Positions 30,840 to 42,950 of a stretch of DNA of 64,000 nucleotides are shown one piece after another. Made by a program: the position numbers and the translations under genes. The notes below the pieces were generated by a model. That model saw only the letters and a program-made list of their open reading frames with translations. It was not told the origin of the DNA and searched no databases. Positions within the stretch are counted from its first letter, which is position 1; every line of letters starts with the position of its first letter. The stretch is from Hydractinia symbiolongicarpus (taxonomy: Eukaryota; Cnidaria; Hydrozoa; Anthoathecata; Hydractiniidae): NCBI RefSeq assembly GCF_029227915.1, contig NC_079881.1, positions 15,663,501 to 15,727,500 on the forward strand, read 5' to 3'.

Positions 30840-31275
30840 CAGACGTGAGTCAGGAGTGGATTGTTCTTCAGTGATCTCAGCAGAATCAGATGAAGAACTT
30901 TCATATGTGCTTTCAGAATCTGTTTCGACTACTACAGGAAGTGCTCTTTTTTCGGACTTTTCGTTTTTTGTGCTGTTTTATTGTGTTTGAACGTAAATAT
31001 ATATGGCACAGAGCCATTGATTATTGTTTTCCGTTCACAACCAAAACCTAATTTTACACAGTGTACTTCAAAGTGGACTTCGCATACTTTTGTGTTCTTG
31101 TTTACTGTGAACACATCACACCTCCCCTTCTACGATATCTTGAAATGATGCTTACCCATTGTTTTCTCAAACTTGGATCCGATGGAAATGAAAACATTCC
31201 AATGCCTGTTTTACTCTGGGTTTATTAAGAGTAGAACTTTTGCATAACAGTACGCAACAAGAGTTACCAGGTCGA
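30840..31275 (-). pseudogene. Second THAP-domain transposase fragment
   Basis: The minus strand reads SCCVLLCKSSTLNKPRVKQA then FHF. After a frameshift it continues FPSDPSLRKQWVSIISRY, then TKVCEVHFEVHCVKLGFG and GSVPYIFTF. This is a full C2-CH THAP finger in two frames, followed in another frame by an acidic serine-rich tail (ESTYESSSSDSAEITEE). The catalytic domain is missing. It is a different THAP gene from that at 28780. Confidence 0.68.
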
Positions 31276-31579
31276 GAGGTCGATATACCTGGATAGATTA
31301 AATTATGATAAATTTCTTGCTGACCTTTCTGATTGCTACTCGCCATCACAAATACATATTCTTCTTTTACAAGACAAGTATGTTTTTAAATACATTAAAA
31401 GTAGTTTCGTTAAGAAAATCCTGTAATCCTTTAGAAAAATGCATAATGAAAGATCATTCACAACACATAAAGGTATCACACTCACCAGCTGTATTTTTAA
31501 TGTTTACAAAGTTTACTAAGAAGTGCCTCGTTTTCATGCCGATGATGTAATCGATAATTTAAATTCGGGAAAGGTGTAT

Positions 31580-34500
31580 TGAGCGATAATGAATAAAACA
31601 AGATTTTATATGAATAACTTTTTGGATATGTCGTATTAAATTACTTTGTAAAATGCTCTGGCCGACGAAAAGTGCACACTGCGGTTAACATATTGTGCTA
31701 CATCCGCTGTTGGCTAAGCATATAAATATTTCTCCATCTCTTAGCAAACCAGTACATATCGTTGTAACTAAGGAAATACGGCTACAACCAGGACATAATT
31801 TAATGGATAGGAGGACGGAATTACGAAGATCGTAAGTACAAGCAATTTAGCTGTTCCTATGTAAGTAACACACATACTCACAACTTGTTGAGAACGGCTT
31901 AGTTAAATCCACAATTTTATAAGGTAACGTATCGTTTCCAGTCATTCGCGGAAAGGATTCTTCAGTAATAGAGGCATTGTGTTGGTTACTTAGCCTATAC
32001 CCCTGCCAAAGTAGACCTTTCGCAGTACTGGGTGTAATGAGCAGGGTTTATCCCCTTTTTGGACAGTCGTGATAAATTATTCTTAAACTGCAAGATTCAG
32101 CTACACCTGGCGTGCAATGTTTTGGCTAAATAATTATCGGTTAATAGAACAACAGAAATACTGCACAATTTCTTTTATTTGCCACTTTTCCACTATTGTC
32201 AACAAAAAAATATTTTCTTCACCCATTGGTCTAAGATTTAGAGAAGCAATTTTCTTTTTAAACGTACATTATTTCAAGAGACAAACCAGCTTGCACAGTG
32301 AGTGTATGTGTTTATTTACATCAAAGGCTGCCAATATTATGACAATTCTCTACCCTTTAAAAAAGCCACTACAACAACATTTAGGCGCGTATGAATGTCC
32401 CCAATACAGAAGAATATTACACAAACAACTTCTTAACTTGAGGATAAATTCATGTTTTTTATTTTATAAGCAGCATGAGGCGCAAATCCTTCAATTGACG
32501 ATGCGACTTGTATGTAACAGCCAGTCTTGAGGCGGGTAAAAAAACAATAAAAAAGCAAAAAGCTGAAATAATTAAAAGCACATTGACTATAATTTATCCT
32601 CGGAACTGCTTGTTTGCCTGTGAAAGAAAAATATCTCGGCTTTGTCAATCCTGTACAAAAAGTGTCGACATCTCCCTTTACTATATACACTAGTTAATAA
32701 GAATCAGAATAGAAAGGCTGTCTTTGTGTTCCTAAGCTGTATTGGCAAGGAGCAAGCAGGTAAATTTAACCACTTTGATCAAAAAACAGGAAATTAATCG
32801 TTCTTTACCTTACATTAAAACAAGTGCGGTTTTCACTAAAGTTCTCTTCGCCAGTTTTTAGGAAAATTTTTGAAATAATGCAAAAAAATTTTCCCGCGAT
32901 ATTTCTCCTGATAAAGTACCTAAACATTCTAAACCGAGGGAAAAAACAATATACTTTGAAAGGAACATAAAAAATATTGTATATAGGAAACCCCCGGAAA
33001 GATTTATGAAAAACATCACGTTAATTGCAATGTTATTGACGTCATTATCTTGTCAATTGGTTGTCATCATTTTATTGACACAGCGATCACCTTATATCCC
33101 GTTTCTTGTGAATCACGAGGCTGCGTGTATGATCCCCTTTTTACCTGATGTTTGATAATTTACCAATTAACAACTAAATTATGCTAATTTTCTTCCCGTT
33201 CCCACGTGGATAAATTTAAAAAATTTAGGAATGACTCAACAAAAAGGACAAAGTTAATTGCTCCGTTTGTGATTAAAGCACGTGTGATGGGACGTGTTGT
33301 ACAACAAGTGGTGCGTCATGAAAAGTTTCTGTACGTAATTCCAGCGTATCTCATACTTTTCATTATGAGAAAAAGTGGTTTTTGTTGGCTATAGTTGCGA
33401 ACATGCTTGTTTAATAAGTTTAAGTTACTTTTCAATAGACATTTTGAGTAAAAAAGTCTGTAAAATGTGACCGAGATTTGGATTTAGTGACTAGTATTTT
33501 GTATGGACCAAATCTTCTTTTCTACCTGGGTTTTTTTGTCGACTAATTTTTTTGTTTATTTTATCTCTTTTTCTTTTATTGCTGACTTTTTTTATCGATA
33601 TGATATCTTGATCTAAAAAATTTCCGTTATCGTAAAAGTAGCAGCTATCTCTGCTTTTTTTACTGTAAAAACTCTGTGACGTGTTTATAAGACACGAAAC
33701 ACATATTCTGTACAACATGAAAATGTTCCTTCCTTGTTTCTGAAAAGCGGAACAAGAGAAGAACTGAAAGTTATAAGAATTTTACGCAGTAAAGGGTTCT
33801 GACAAAACAAAGAGACAGAGGACCGGATTAAGGGCTTTTTGTAATGTAGTAATATGTCAGCCCTGCCCCTTTTTTATAGATAATTAAGATAGCTTCAAAA
33901 ACACTATATTCTCCATTCCAACACAGTAAAAACATAGTAGAGTTTAACCAATCTGGAGGTCTTAAATTTCAACAATTTTCTAACGCAAACTCATGCTTGA
34001 CCTCTTTATTTTCTTTTTAGTCAATTCGTCGGTCATATAGTAAGGACATGTCTTTCGCATCAGTATTTTCAATGCAAATGACAAAACAATTACTCATTGC
34101 AGGTTTTTAATTTGCTCATATGGTACATCCTTTTTTTAAATAAATCGTTCTACCTGAATTAAAGTACTTTTTAATGCTGGTTAATGACAATAAATGGTGC
34201 TTATACCGACACTCGTAAAAAAATGATTGTAAGAAAAAAATTTTTTATATATCACCTGTGTCATTCTTTAAAGCTCATTACGAAATATAAAACTGTCTAG
34301 ATTACCTAAATTAAATGTTATTCATTCCTGTTTTAAGATAAATATCTAAGTTAGTGTTAAACATCTCATCTTGCGACTATGACAAGTTAATAGCTAGGTT
34401 TTACCTACGAAATATAGTGAAGAACAAAAGAAAGAAAAAAAATGGAGAAATTGCGGATTGTAATTTATCAACAGTTAAACCGGCTATACAGAAACATATA

Positions 34501-34712
34501 GACCTAGATCATGACGTATGAAGTGAACGCAAATTGTGTGCAAACACCTAGCAATCGTGCTGCTTATCTTATTTCGGAAACTATCTTATGTTGTTGGTAT
34601 CTGTTAACATCTCATAAGTAGTAGCCATCTTCCACTCTGATGGCGCCAAAATCAAAAGCAAAACAAATATTTTTACGTTAGTGAGAAAGATAAAGTGTAA
34701 ACATAATTTAAA
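31580..34712. other. Non-coding interval
   Basis: No supported gene. Open frames such as 32117-32530 have no recognisable motif and AT-driven composition. A TGACGTCA-like site occurs near 33040. Confidence 0.4.
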
Positions 34713-35092
34713 AACCTTTCCCGAGACCATGAGTCATACTTTTCTTAAAAATATGAATACCATGTTTGAATTCAGCATACTTTGTTTAATTTTTGTGTAA
34801 AAGTTTAACTTGATACGCCAACAGAAAGTGCTATTTTGAGGAGATATATATCAGAGTTAAAGTCTTCTTAATGCTCAAGTTACCATGTCCCGCCTCGTTT
34901 TCAAAAAGAGGTTGAACATGCCACAAATCCTCAAATTAGAATAGCAGGTTGTTTACTTGCTGTATTGTTTCGAAATTTTCTTTGTTTATGACATTTTTGA
35001 TAAGGAATTCAAATCTGTTGTCCGTTTTTCATAAAACTCAACAGAAAAAGTTGCGGCACATCAGAAGAATAAGTCTCGGGAAAGGTGTATTA
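34713..35092. mobile_element. MITE related to the ISL2EU-like element
   Basis: Left ACCTTTCCCGAGACCAT and inverted right ACACCTTTCCCGAGACTTAT share the core ACCTTTCCCGA with the TIRs of 30168-31579. About 380 bp, no coding capacity. Probably mobilised by the same transposase family. Confidence 0.55.
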
Positions 35093-35186
35093 AAAATAGA
35101 ATACGCTTTTCTTTAATTTCTTTAGCTCGAGTTTATGGCCCGTTGCAGTTTTAACTGTTACTTGTTGCTTGTTGGCAATTTAACTT

Positions 35187-35273
35187 AACCTCGTCTCCAA
35201 ACCTTGTTAGGCTTTTTATATTTGGACGACCGTCTAAATATATAAACTCTAACAAGTCCTGGGGACGAGGTTG
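35187..35273. repeat. Foldback element, about 87 bp
   Basis: AACCTCGTCTCCA...CTTGTTAG faces CTAACAAGTCC...GGGACGAGGTT, and the centre ATATTTGGACGACCGTCTAA is also self-complementary. A MITE-like hairpin with GC-rich ends. Confidence 0.6.
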
Positions 35274-35507
35274 TATCTATCTGGAAAGACCAGATTGACG
35301 TATTTCAAAGTTTCGCTTTCTCAGTTAGACTTGTAGTTCTGTAGTAAAAAATATGTTTCGCAAAAGATCTTTGTATTCTTTAAATCTCTGGTTGCTTAAA
35401 ATTTAAAGGATTTGAACCTCGTAATGTTTTTATATATATGCGTATGAACAGTAGAGTACGACACTGATAATCTAGATATACATTCCAAAACATATGATAA
35501 AATCCTA

Positions 35508-36440
35508 TCATATATCTAAATTAGTATTATCACGTAGCCACGAACGAAAATCATCATCAACAGTTCCGATATTGCCTCGGATATCAATTCTTTGGCATGT
35601 CAGTACATGTTGTGGGGTTTGAATTTCACCACGGACGCAATTTTGGCTATCAACTAATCCAATTCTATGCATGAAGTTAGCATATCTTCCGTAGCCTGAG
35701 CGGATACGATTTAGCAACACCCAATGTCGGCGCTTGAGGTCGTGACCATTAGGATTATCCGACGGATCTGGTATGAATTGTTTGAGTCGAAAGTTCGATT
35801 CTCGCCACCGTGTTTTCCAAGTTGCTGCAGCCCATGATTTTGGAGAACTCGAATCGTTTTCAAGGGCTAGTGAGTGCATTCGGGTTGATAGCGGTATTCT
35901 ACTCTTTAACCTGTTGTCCAACAATGGTTGTGTTCTTATGTTGGCAATCATATGACCGTCAGAAAAGGTACGTTTGTGGAGTTCAAGAATGTTTCTGTCT
36001 CTTCTTATGTCTGCAGGTTCGATTCCACACAGTATCGGTAGAGGTTCTGTCGGTGTGGCTTTTATGCAGCCACTTACAGGTCTGAGACACTCGTTCAGTG
36101 AGGTGTCGATCTTGTTGCAGTGATAACTTTGACTCCAGACAGGGGAGCAATATTCTGCAACAGAATAGCATAGGGCTAGGGCAGACACTCTCAGCGTTGA
36201 AAAATCTGCACCCCATTTGTTGCTGGCAAGTGTTTTCAGTAGGCTGTTCCTTTTGGAGACTTTAGAGGAAACTTCCATCAGATGCTGTTTGTAGGTCAGG
36301 GTTCGATCCAGTGTGACTCCAAGATATTTTGGAGTATTGTCGAATTTCAGTCTCTCGCCATGGCTTACAACATTCAATTCGTAATATGCCTTACGATTCG
36401 CTAGATGAAACGTGCTCGAAACAGTTTTTTAACATGTTGA
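35508..36440 (-). pseudogene. 3' part of a non-LTR retrotransposon ORF2 (reverse transcriptase C-terminus)
   Basis: An open frame of 289 codons with the thumb and C-terminal region: KYLGVTLDRTLTYKQHLMEV, WGADFSTLRVSALALCYSVA, EYCSPVWSQSYHCNKIDTSL and LRPVSGCIKATPTEPLPIL. It ends with a C-x(n)-H-x-L-x-x-C element (CVRGEIQTPQHVLTCQ). Upstream homology extends out of frame to about 36440. The catalytic YADD part is absent, as expected for a 5'-truncated LINE copy. The style is Jockey/CR1-like. Long open frame suggests a fairly young insertion. Confidence 0.82.
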
Positions 36441-36961
36441 GCTTCAGTCGGTAAAATAGTCTCTAAGGGTATCAGTGTCTTGTGACATTGATTAAAAATA
36501 GAATTCCAATTTATTTTCCTAATTTTTTAACTTAAAACCAAAACAAGCAAAACTGCGTATGCTTAAATGCATTTCAATGACCAGCTTGTCTGTTGGAAAT
36601 GGTAAGTGCTCAAAATATTTTCTTCGTATTATTTACTCTTAAGACTAAATCTGTGGGTGGATGAAAGAACTTTTTAATACACAGGGGGCGTTCTCCATTT
36701 TATATGCCCGTTTTCATTCTGTTTTTATTTTTAATTTCTCCCCAGTCAGAAAAATTAACTTTTTCTATAATAGTGTTTGGCATGTGGGAGAATCCACGAG
36801 TTAGCCATTTCTTAGATTTTTGCCTGACATAAATATTTCTCGCATCAGTATTTTTTCGCCGTTTAGCATAAATTATGACATATACTCTGCGGATAGAGAG
36901 GGAGGTGGGTTCGAAATAAAGCTGCGACACAACCATTTTGAAAATGCTATTATCATAGAGA
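36441..36961. other. Non-coding interval
   Basis: No gene or repeat recognised between the LINE fragment and the mini-Helitron cluster. Confidence 0.4.
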
Positions 36962-37095
36962 CTAGTCGATAACCCGTCCTATATTTCGCATTTCTGTATG
37001 TAGCACAGTTATAAAATCCCGCAAAGTAAGTTACCACTATAGCAGTTATCACATATCATCAGTTATCACATATCGCAGCACAGACAGACCAAATA
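36962..37095 (-). mobile_element. Mini-Helitron copy, degraded
   Basis: Reverse orientation: CTAGTCGATAACCCGTCC at the left, sub-terminal CACAGACAGACCAAAT at the right. The hairpin is mostly lost. Confidence 0.6.
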
Positions 37096-37479
37096 AGGTT
37101 ACTACATGACAATGATAAACAACAAACACAGTCAAATCATTTTTCCTGCTCGCAGATGCGTTAATAACTGCAAGGTGCAACTTTATGAATGTTATTTTTG
37201 TTTATTAGGCTTTTAAAGTCACTGGCTCTGACGTATTGTTAGTTGTAACAAATTTGCGCTACAGGGAGAGTGACACTAAAACGAAAAGTGTTGTCGATAA
37301 ATTTTCGAATTTATCTTTGACATCACCTGTTTAAAAGAATCCGTGTTCCCATGTTTGTTTATGTTTTATTTTTTGGGTTTTTTATTCGGAATTTTTTTCT
37401 CGAGTTTCGTGGAGAGACGTGTTACCCCAGGTCTGGTTTCTTTTCGTTTTTTAAACACGCTGAAGGATAAATAGGAAAA

Positions 37480-37571
37480 CTAGTCGCTGACCCGTGGAAA
37501 AATCCACGGTTAGCCCGTCCTTTCAATGCCTTATTGCATGCGTCTCGCGGTACTATTTTTTAAAATATAGA
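37480..37571 (-). mobile_element. Mini-Helitron copy, complete ends
   Basis: 92 bp from CTAG (hairpin CCGTGGAAAAATCCACGG) to TATAGA, i.e. TC at the 5' end on the minus strand. It abuts the next copy directly. Confidence 0.8.
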
Positions 37572-37660
37572 CTAGTCGTCAACCCGTGGGAAAATTCACG
37601 GGGCAGCCTGTTCTTTGTATATCGCATTTTGTGTTTCCTGGCGCACAAACAGACAGATCA
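37572..37660 (-). mobile_element. Mini-Helitron copy, 5' truncated
   Basis: Starts CTAGTCGTCAACCCGTGGGA, with a hairpin CCGTGGGAAAATTCACGG and ending near CAAACAGACAGA. Tandem with the preceding copy. Confidence 0.7.
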
Positions 37661-37806
37661 AATATGGCCATTGTTAAAGAGATATGGAAAATATCTATCA
37701 CATTAGTTATTTTATGCGCGGTTTTATGAAACCTTACTTGAATAAATAAAATTTTCCTTAAAAATATTGCATCTTTTGCTGGTTCTGTTCCCACATGCGT
37801 TGAATC

Positions 37807-37980
37807 TCTTTAATAATAGCCGTATTCCGTCTGTCTGTCTCTGCGCGAACCCCCGCTGTGTTAAAAAATGATGTTACGGAAACACAAATATTAAATGCGA
37901 TATATTTTTATCCACTTTATTGCGACGGATAAATATAAAAGACGGGCGAACCTGTGGATTTTTCCACGGCCAACGACTAG
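37807..37980 (+). mobile_element. Mini-Helitron copy, forward
   Basis: The 5' end TCTTTAATAATAGCCGTATT is diverged. The 3' end shows CCTGTGGATTTTTCCACGG, then CAACGACTAG. Confidence 0.7.
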
Positions 37981-38103
37981 TCTATGTTATAATACCCGTA
38001 TGCGTCTGTCTGTCAAGCAAAATGATAACCGCACGCGAGACATACGAATTGCAGTTATAAAGGACGGGTGAACAAGTGGATTTTTACACGGGTCACCGAC
38101 TAG
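37981..38103 (+). mobile_element. Mini-Helitron copy, forward, complete
   Basis: 123 bp from TCTATGTTATAATACCCG to a hairpin-containing end GGGTCACCGACTAG, followed by T. It begins at the very base after the preceding copy's CTAG, a head-to-tail array of two. Confidence 0.85.
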
Positions 38104-39580
38104 TAAATTATATAGCTTTACTGACATGTCTGGTTTTTCGAGGCAAGTTTGTGTATTTTGTTCTGGCGTTACCTCATTTACTCAGTAGTCTCGCTATTAA
38201 ACTGTTAATTTTTTTAATTAAGAATTAATGTTGGCTTTTTAAAAGACATATTTTTGTGTTTATTTTTTTCACACATTAAAACATGTTTTATTTCTCGATA
38301 TCAGAGTATGTTTTGATTGCATTTTTTTACGTTGCGTTCATCAATTGTGGCTTCTTATGACGTCAATACTTAATCGAAATGAATTGTTGTATTGACAGTA
38401 ATGACGTAAAATCTAATAGTCCGCCTGTCAGTGTTGAGACAAGCCTTATGCAAATTCTTTCACTATTCAATAGACCATCATACGATAACGAGATGCGACG
38501 TCGTTTCTATTTTTAAATCAATAAGCAAACTGAGAGGCTGGTTAATTCAGCAATTTCATTACCATCGAGAGGAAACTAAAAATAGGCTTGGAACGAGTCT
38601 CAGTATTCTATGAGATAATGAAACTATGGAATGTCTAATAAACAAAGGATATCTAAAAGAGGCGGATTTCCTCAAGGTGAAATGAGAATGGCGAATTCAA
38701 CGGCGAAGTAGCTGCAAAATATATTTTCGATATATAAGAAGGCAATAGAAACACAAGAAAGAATAGATTTCCGTTTTGATGAGGTTGCGTAAAAATAGAG
38801 AGATAACGTCCATTACAGTTAGAGAGAGAATATAGTGGTTAGCCCGTGGAACCCACTGAAATTTGCCCTTTGCTACTTAAAGCAATTATTTTAATTCTCG
38901 TACAGACATATGACGTGCTTTGCGGGGATTTTTGTGCCATATTTATGCACACTAGCATAACATAGCTACAGTTGCTAGTTATTCAATCTCTATAATAATA
39001 TCATAGCAGAAGTTTATTGAGATTCACATAAAAATATAACAACCGTTTTGTTAATTGGCTTTTCTAAATAGATAAAAAATATATGTATATACAAACAAGA
39101 TATATTATAGTCTAATCTTAGCCTGGACATAACGTTTTCTTTTTAGCATGACACATATAATAATGTATGAAAACCAGGCTGCCTAGCAACAACTATCTTA
39201 TCACCCCATGACGTCACCGATGAGAGAAGTAAACAGTCTCATCAGAGGATGAATGTTTTTCCTCAACATATATCCAACATAAAGAAAATTTAATCCAATA
39301 TTTTGTATCATCGAAGTTTAGATGAGTATGTTAAACATGTATTCTTACGATATAGTACCCTAACACAGTATCTTTTCGGTGGCATATACATATATAGGCA
39401 TGTATGTGTGTATATATGTATGTCTGTGGGAATATATAGGTATTATATTTTATATTTTATAAATAGTGATTTATGTTTCATTTTAATTTGAAGAAGTATA
39501 CAATGTTTAAATTTTAAAAGCAAAGTATTGTGGGCAGTAATTGAGAATATAACTTGATTTCGCAACTTCTAACAATTTTT
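38104..39580. other. Non-coding interval
   Basis: No coding signal. CRE-like TGACGTCA sites occur near 38358 and 39210. Confidence 0.4.
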
Positions 39581-39803
<223 letters not shown>

Positions 39804-39900
39804 CCTCAATTTTCTAGTTGACAAATTCAACAGCGTAAATTGTTCAAAAATGTATGTATGCTTTTAAGAAAAACTAACATAATTTTAAGTAGTCAGGCAG

Positions 39901-40000
39901 TTATTTATTTATTTATTTGTTTGTTTGTTTGTTTGTTTGTTTGTTTGTTTGTTTGTTTGTTTGTTTGTTTGTTTGTTTGTTTGTTTGTTTATTTATTTAC
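39901..40000. repeat. (TTTG)n microsatellite with TTTA edges
   Basis: About 20 TTTG tetranucleotides bordered by TTTA units on both sides. A short (TTTG)n run recurs near 40870. Confidence 0.95.
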
Positions 40001-40061
40001 CGCGACAGTAAGCACTCTTAAATTTTGTAGTATCTATTTTCTTCTTTCGAGAAAACAATAA

Positions 40062-42832
40062 AGTAAAGAAGAAAGCGATACTCATAGCAACATCAATACT
40101 ATTCGCTTTATACTCTCTCATCTCATACTTAGCTGGTGAAAAGTTATTTGTTTGAAAATGCGTTAAAATTTCGTGCAAGCGACTAAGATTTGTACGCTTT
40201 TTAATCTCACCCTATATATTAGTTTTTTTAGGCGAATTATTTTTTTACAGATAAAGTAGCTCTGTCATGCTGTCAAAAGATGACATCACGATTTATTTAT
40301 GTCATATTCGCAATCCTTTTCACTACTTGTGGTTGGAAATTGTGTTGCTTAATAACTTGGACAGGAAATTGGTATTTGAAGTTATATGTGCAAAATTTGT
40401 GTTCAATTAGCTTGAGTTTTATTATTTTTATTTTTGAATTAAGTACAGTGATATTATTAACTTGTCCACGTATGTTGATAATAAAAGGTAAGAATTTATT
40501 GTCATTGTTTTCTTATATCCCGATGACAATGATTGTTTTCTGTTGCATGTGTTCTGTTGGCTGATAATGTTTTATAATTGGCTGTATATTTGTTACTTTC
40601 TAATAACAAAAAAAGGTTTTAAAACTGAGCAATATATAATTCACATTGTAAATTTGTAAATTAAGAATTGATAAGCTGTCGATATCATAAAGATATCATT
40701 AGAGATAAAAATAACATTTTAAATTTCTGTTTTTATTTAAATAATTCGAAGAACAAAACATTTACTACATCTTGTCCTGCAGACCACCATATCATACTTC
40801 GACTTCACATGCGCTCTTTTCTACTATCACTAACATTCAATGATATATTCTTTCGTAAAGATATACATATTTGTTTGTTTGTTTGTTTACGCGAATTGCA
40901 CAGGTAAATTATGTCGCGTTATATTGTTGAACTGTTGCTATTATTTGGACAGAAAATAATTAAAATAAAAACTTTCACTACTGTTTCCTACGTCACACTA
41001 TGCGGATTAGGTTGTACTATCAAGTGGCTTAATGACGATCTTTTCAAAATGTAATGGATGTTTGAACAAAGGTGATTTTATTGCTGAAATAATTGATGAG
41101 AAGGCAAGGCAATAGTTATGCAATCCGAACTCCCCAACCTCGATTCCAGAGCTCTTAACCCCCTTTTTCCACAAGTACGGCGAGACGACGACCCGGTAAA
41201 AAAACGAGCGCTGGGGTTGAGATTTCATCCTTTGCTACCTCGCAGAAATAAATTAATCAATCAATGAATCAATGACCAAAAAACCAACCAGAACGGTAGA
41301 TAACAAAGTGTGGTATGTCTAGACATGTACCAATCTGGTTATCAGACTTTCCTTGAAACATGATGACCAAAGCGAATGTTTTTATAATAATCTCTCACGA
41401 CGAACAACACCTACCAACTCTCAGCAAATCGTAAGAAGCTTACAAAGAAGGAGAAGGATCATCAAACGTTTGTACAGATATAAGTATGTACAGATTTCAC
41501 AAAAATTTGTTATGAACAATTATTTGATAAATTTAGCTGTTACATTGATCGGTGTCTGTGATAACATTTTAAGTATTGCAAAATACATCATTGATATTTT
41601 AAGGATATTTGAAAATTGATTTTGATACAAGAGCACTTGGTAGCGGTTTTCATAACGGAATAATGAAGAGTCAATCGGGGAAACTGAAATAGCTGTTACT
41701 AATTGGCTAAAAAGTGTTAAATGAAATATGCTTTGTCATTGGGTATTTCAGCATGGATATTCATAACCTCTAAAATGGCTAGTCTAAAGGCGTCATTGTA
41801 GTCATTTCTGTTTTATTTTCATGTATATATCTAATAAAAACTTGCTTTTTGCTACAAAGAAATATTGTGGAGATTTGCTCGTTTTTATCAGTCTTACAAT
41901 TCTACCAGTCAACTTTAACTTTACCCATATTCGAGTTGGTTTTAATGAATAAAAATTTAATACTGCAACATATTTTGAATCTTTCAGGGTGTGAATAGCT
42001 ATTGTCAGGTGTTCAACAGAAAATCTATTTCAATATTGCAAAATTTTATCTGTTCAATCATAGAGGTAGGTTCAATATATATTTCTAGTCACATAGAGCG
42101 CAGTAAAAAATCCACTTAAACGCACTGAAATTAAAAAGAATAGTTAAAGATGAAACAAAATTTACAAAATAAAACTTTTAGAAATTTTGTAAACATTGGC
42201 TAATCTGATTTGGAATATATATAAATAAATCACTTACGTTTTAAATGAAGCTTTTTAAGCATAAAAACGACGGAATAAGAATAATTGTTAGGCTAGTGAC
42301 ATATTACTACAGCTAATTCTTAAGGAAAAACAACACATCGACTTTGCCTCACACAGAAACACACGCGAAAGAAGCGTATAGGTTTTAGTCAAGTGCGCAC
42401 GCGCTAACTAAAAGGCTCGCTAGCTTTTTGCGCGAAAAATGTCGGGCTGAAAAAGCATAGAATATTTTTCCAGGAAAGTTTTTTACTCATTACAACGTGT
42501 GAGATGATAGATCACGACTCTCTATTTTACGCAAAAATCGTGACTTTTCTCGTGTGTTTAAAAATTAATTTTGCTAATTTCATGATAGTTACATACAAAA
42601 TATATACATACGTGCATGCATACATCTGTATGAACGAAAGAAAAAACAGCTTCAGTAATATAATAAGAGTCTTTACAGCAAGGTGAGTGTGTTCCTAACA
42701 TGTTTAGGTCTTTTCATGGCAGAACTTAAATACACACTTAGAAACAGATCGTACCTACTTTATAAATTCTAATTATGACCTGTCTCAATGAATATTTTTT
42801 AAAAATAATTTAATCCACCTCGCTTCTGTTAA
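40062..42832. other. Non-coding interval
   Basis: No supported gene. The interval near 41000-41260 has GC-richer, SINE-like texture ending in an ATCA-rich tail (AATCAATCAATGAATCAATG), but no A or B box was found. Confidence 0.4.
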
Positions 42833-42950
42833 TCTATATTATAATACCCGTATACGTCTGTCTGTCTGTCACGCAAAATGGTAGCGCAAGTAGCGAGACG
42901 CACGCATTATGGTATAAAAAAACAGACCAACCCGTGGATTTTTTTTCTTT
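42833..42950 (+). mobile_element. Mini-Helitron copy, 3' truncated
   Basis: A perfect 5' end TCTATATTATAATACCCGTA followed by GTCTGTCTGTCTGTC. The hairpin side stops at CCCGTGGATTTTTT, without CTAG. Confidence 0.78.

Larger units (their letters stand above)
30168..31579. mobile_element. ISL2EU-like transposon remnant with TIRs (about 1.4 kb)
   Basis: Left AATACACCTTTCCCGAATTT and inverted right AATACACCTTTCCCGAATTT match exactly over 20 bp. Similarity continues inward, with GCATGAAAACGAGGCA present near both ends. Between them lie a YqaJ-protein start on the plus strand and a THAP domain on the minus strand, the two-gene convergent layout of ISL2EU elements. A large middle part of both genes is deleted. 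Confidence 0.72.

Noticed and set aside
32117-32530. 137-codon plus-strand frame
   Set aside because: No recognisable motif, AT-driven composition and no upstream or downstream gene structure; likely chance.
35773-36216. Open frames overlapping the LINE fragment in other frames
   Set aside because: They are shadows of the well-supported reverse transcriptase C-terminal frame.
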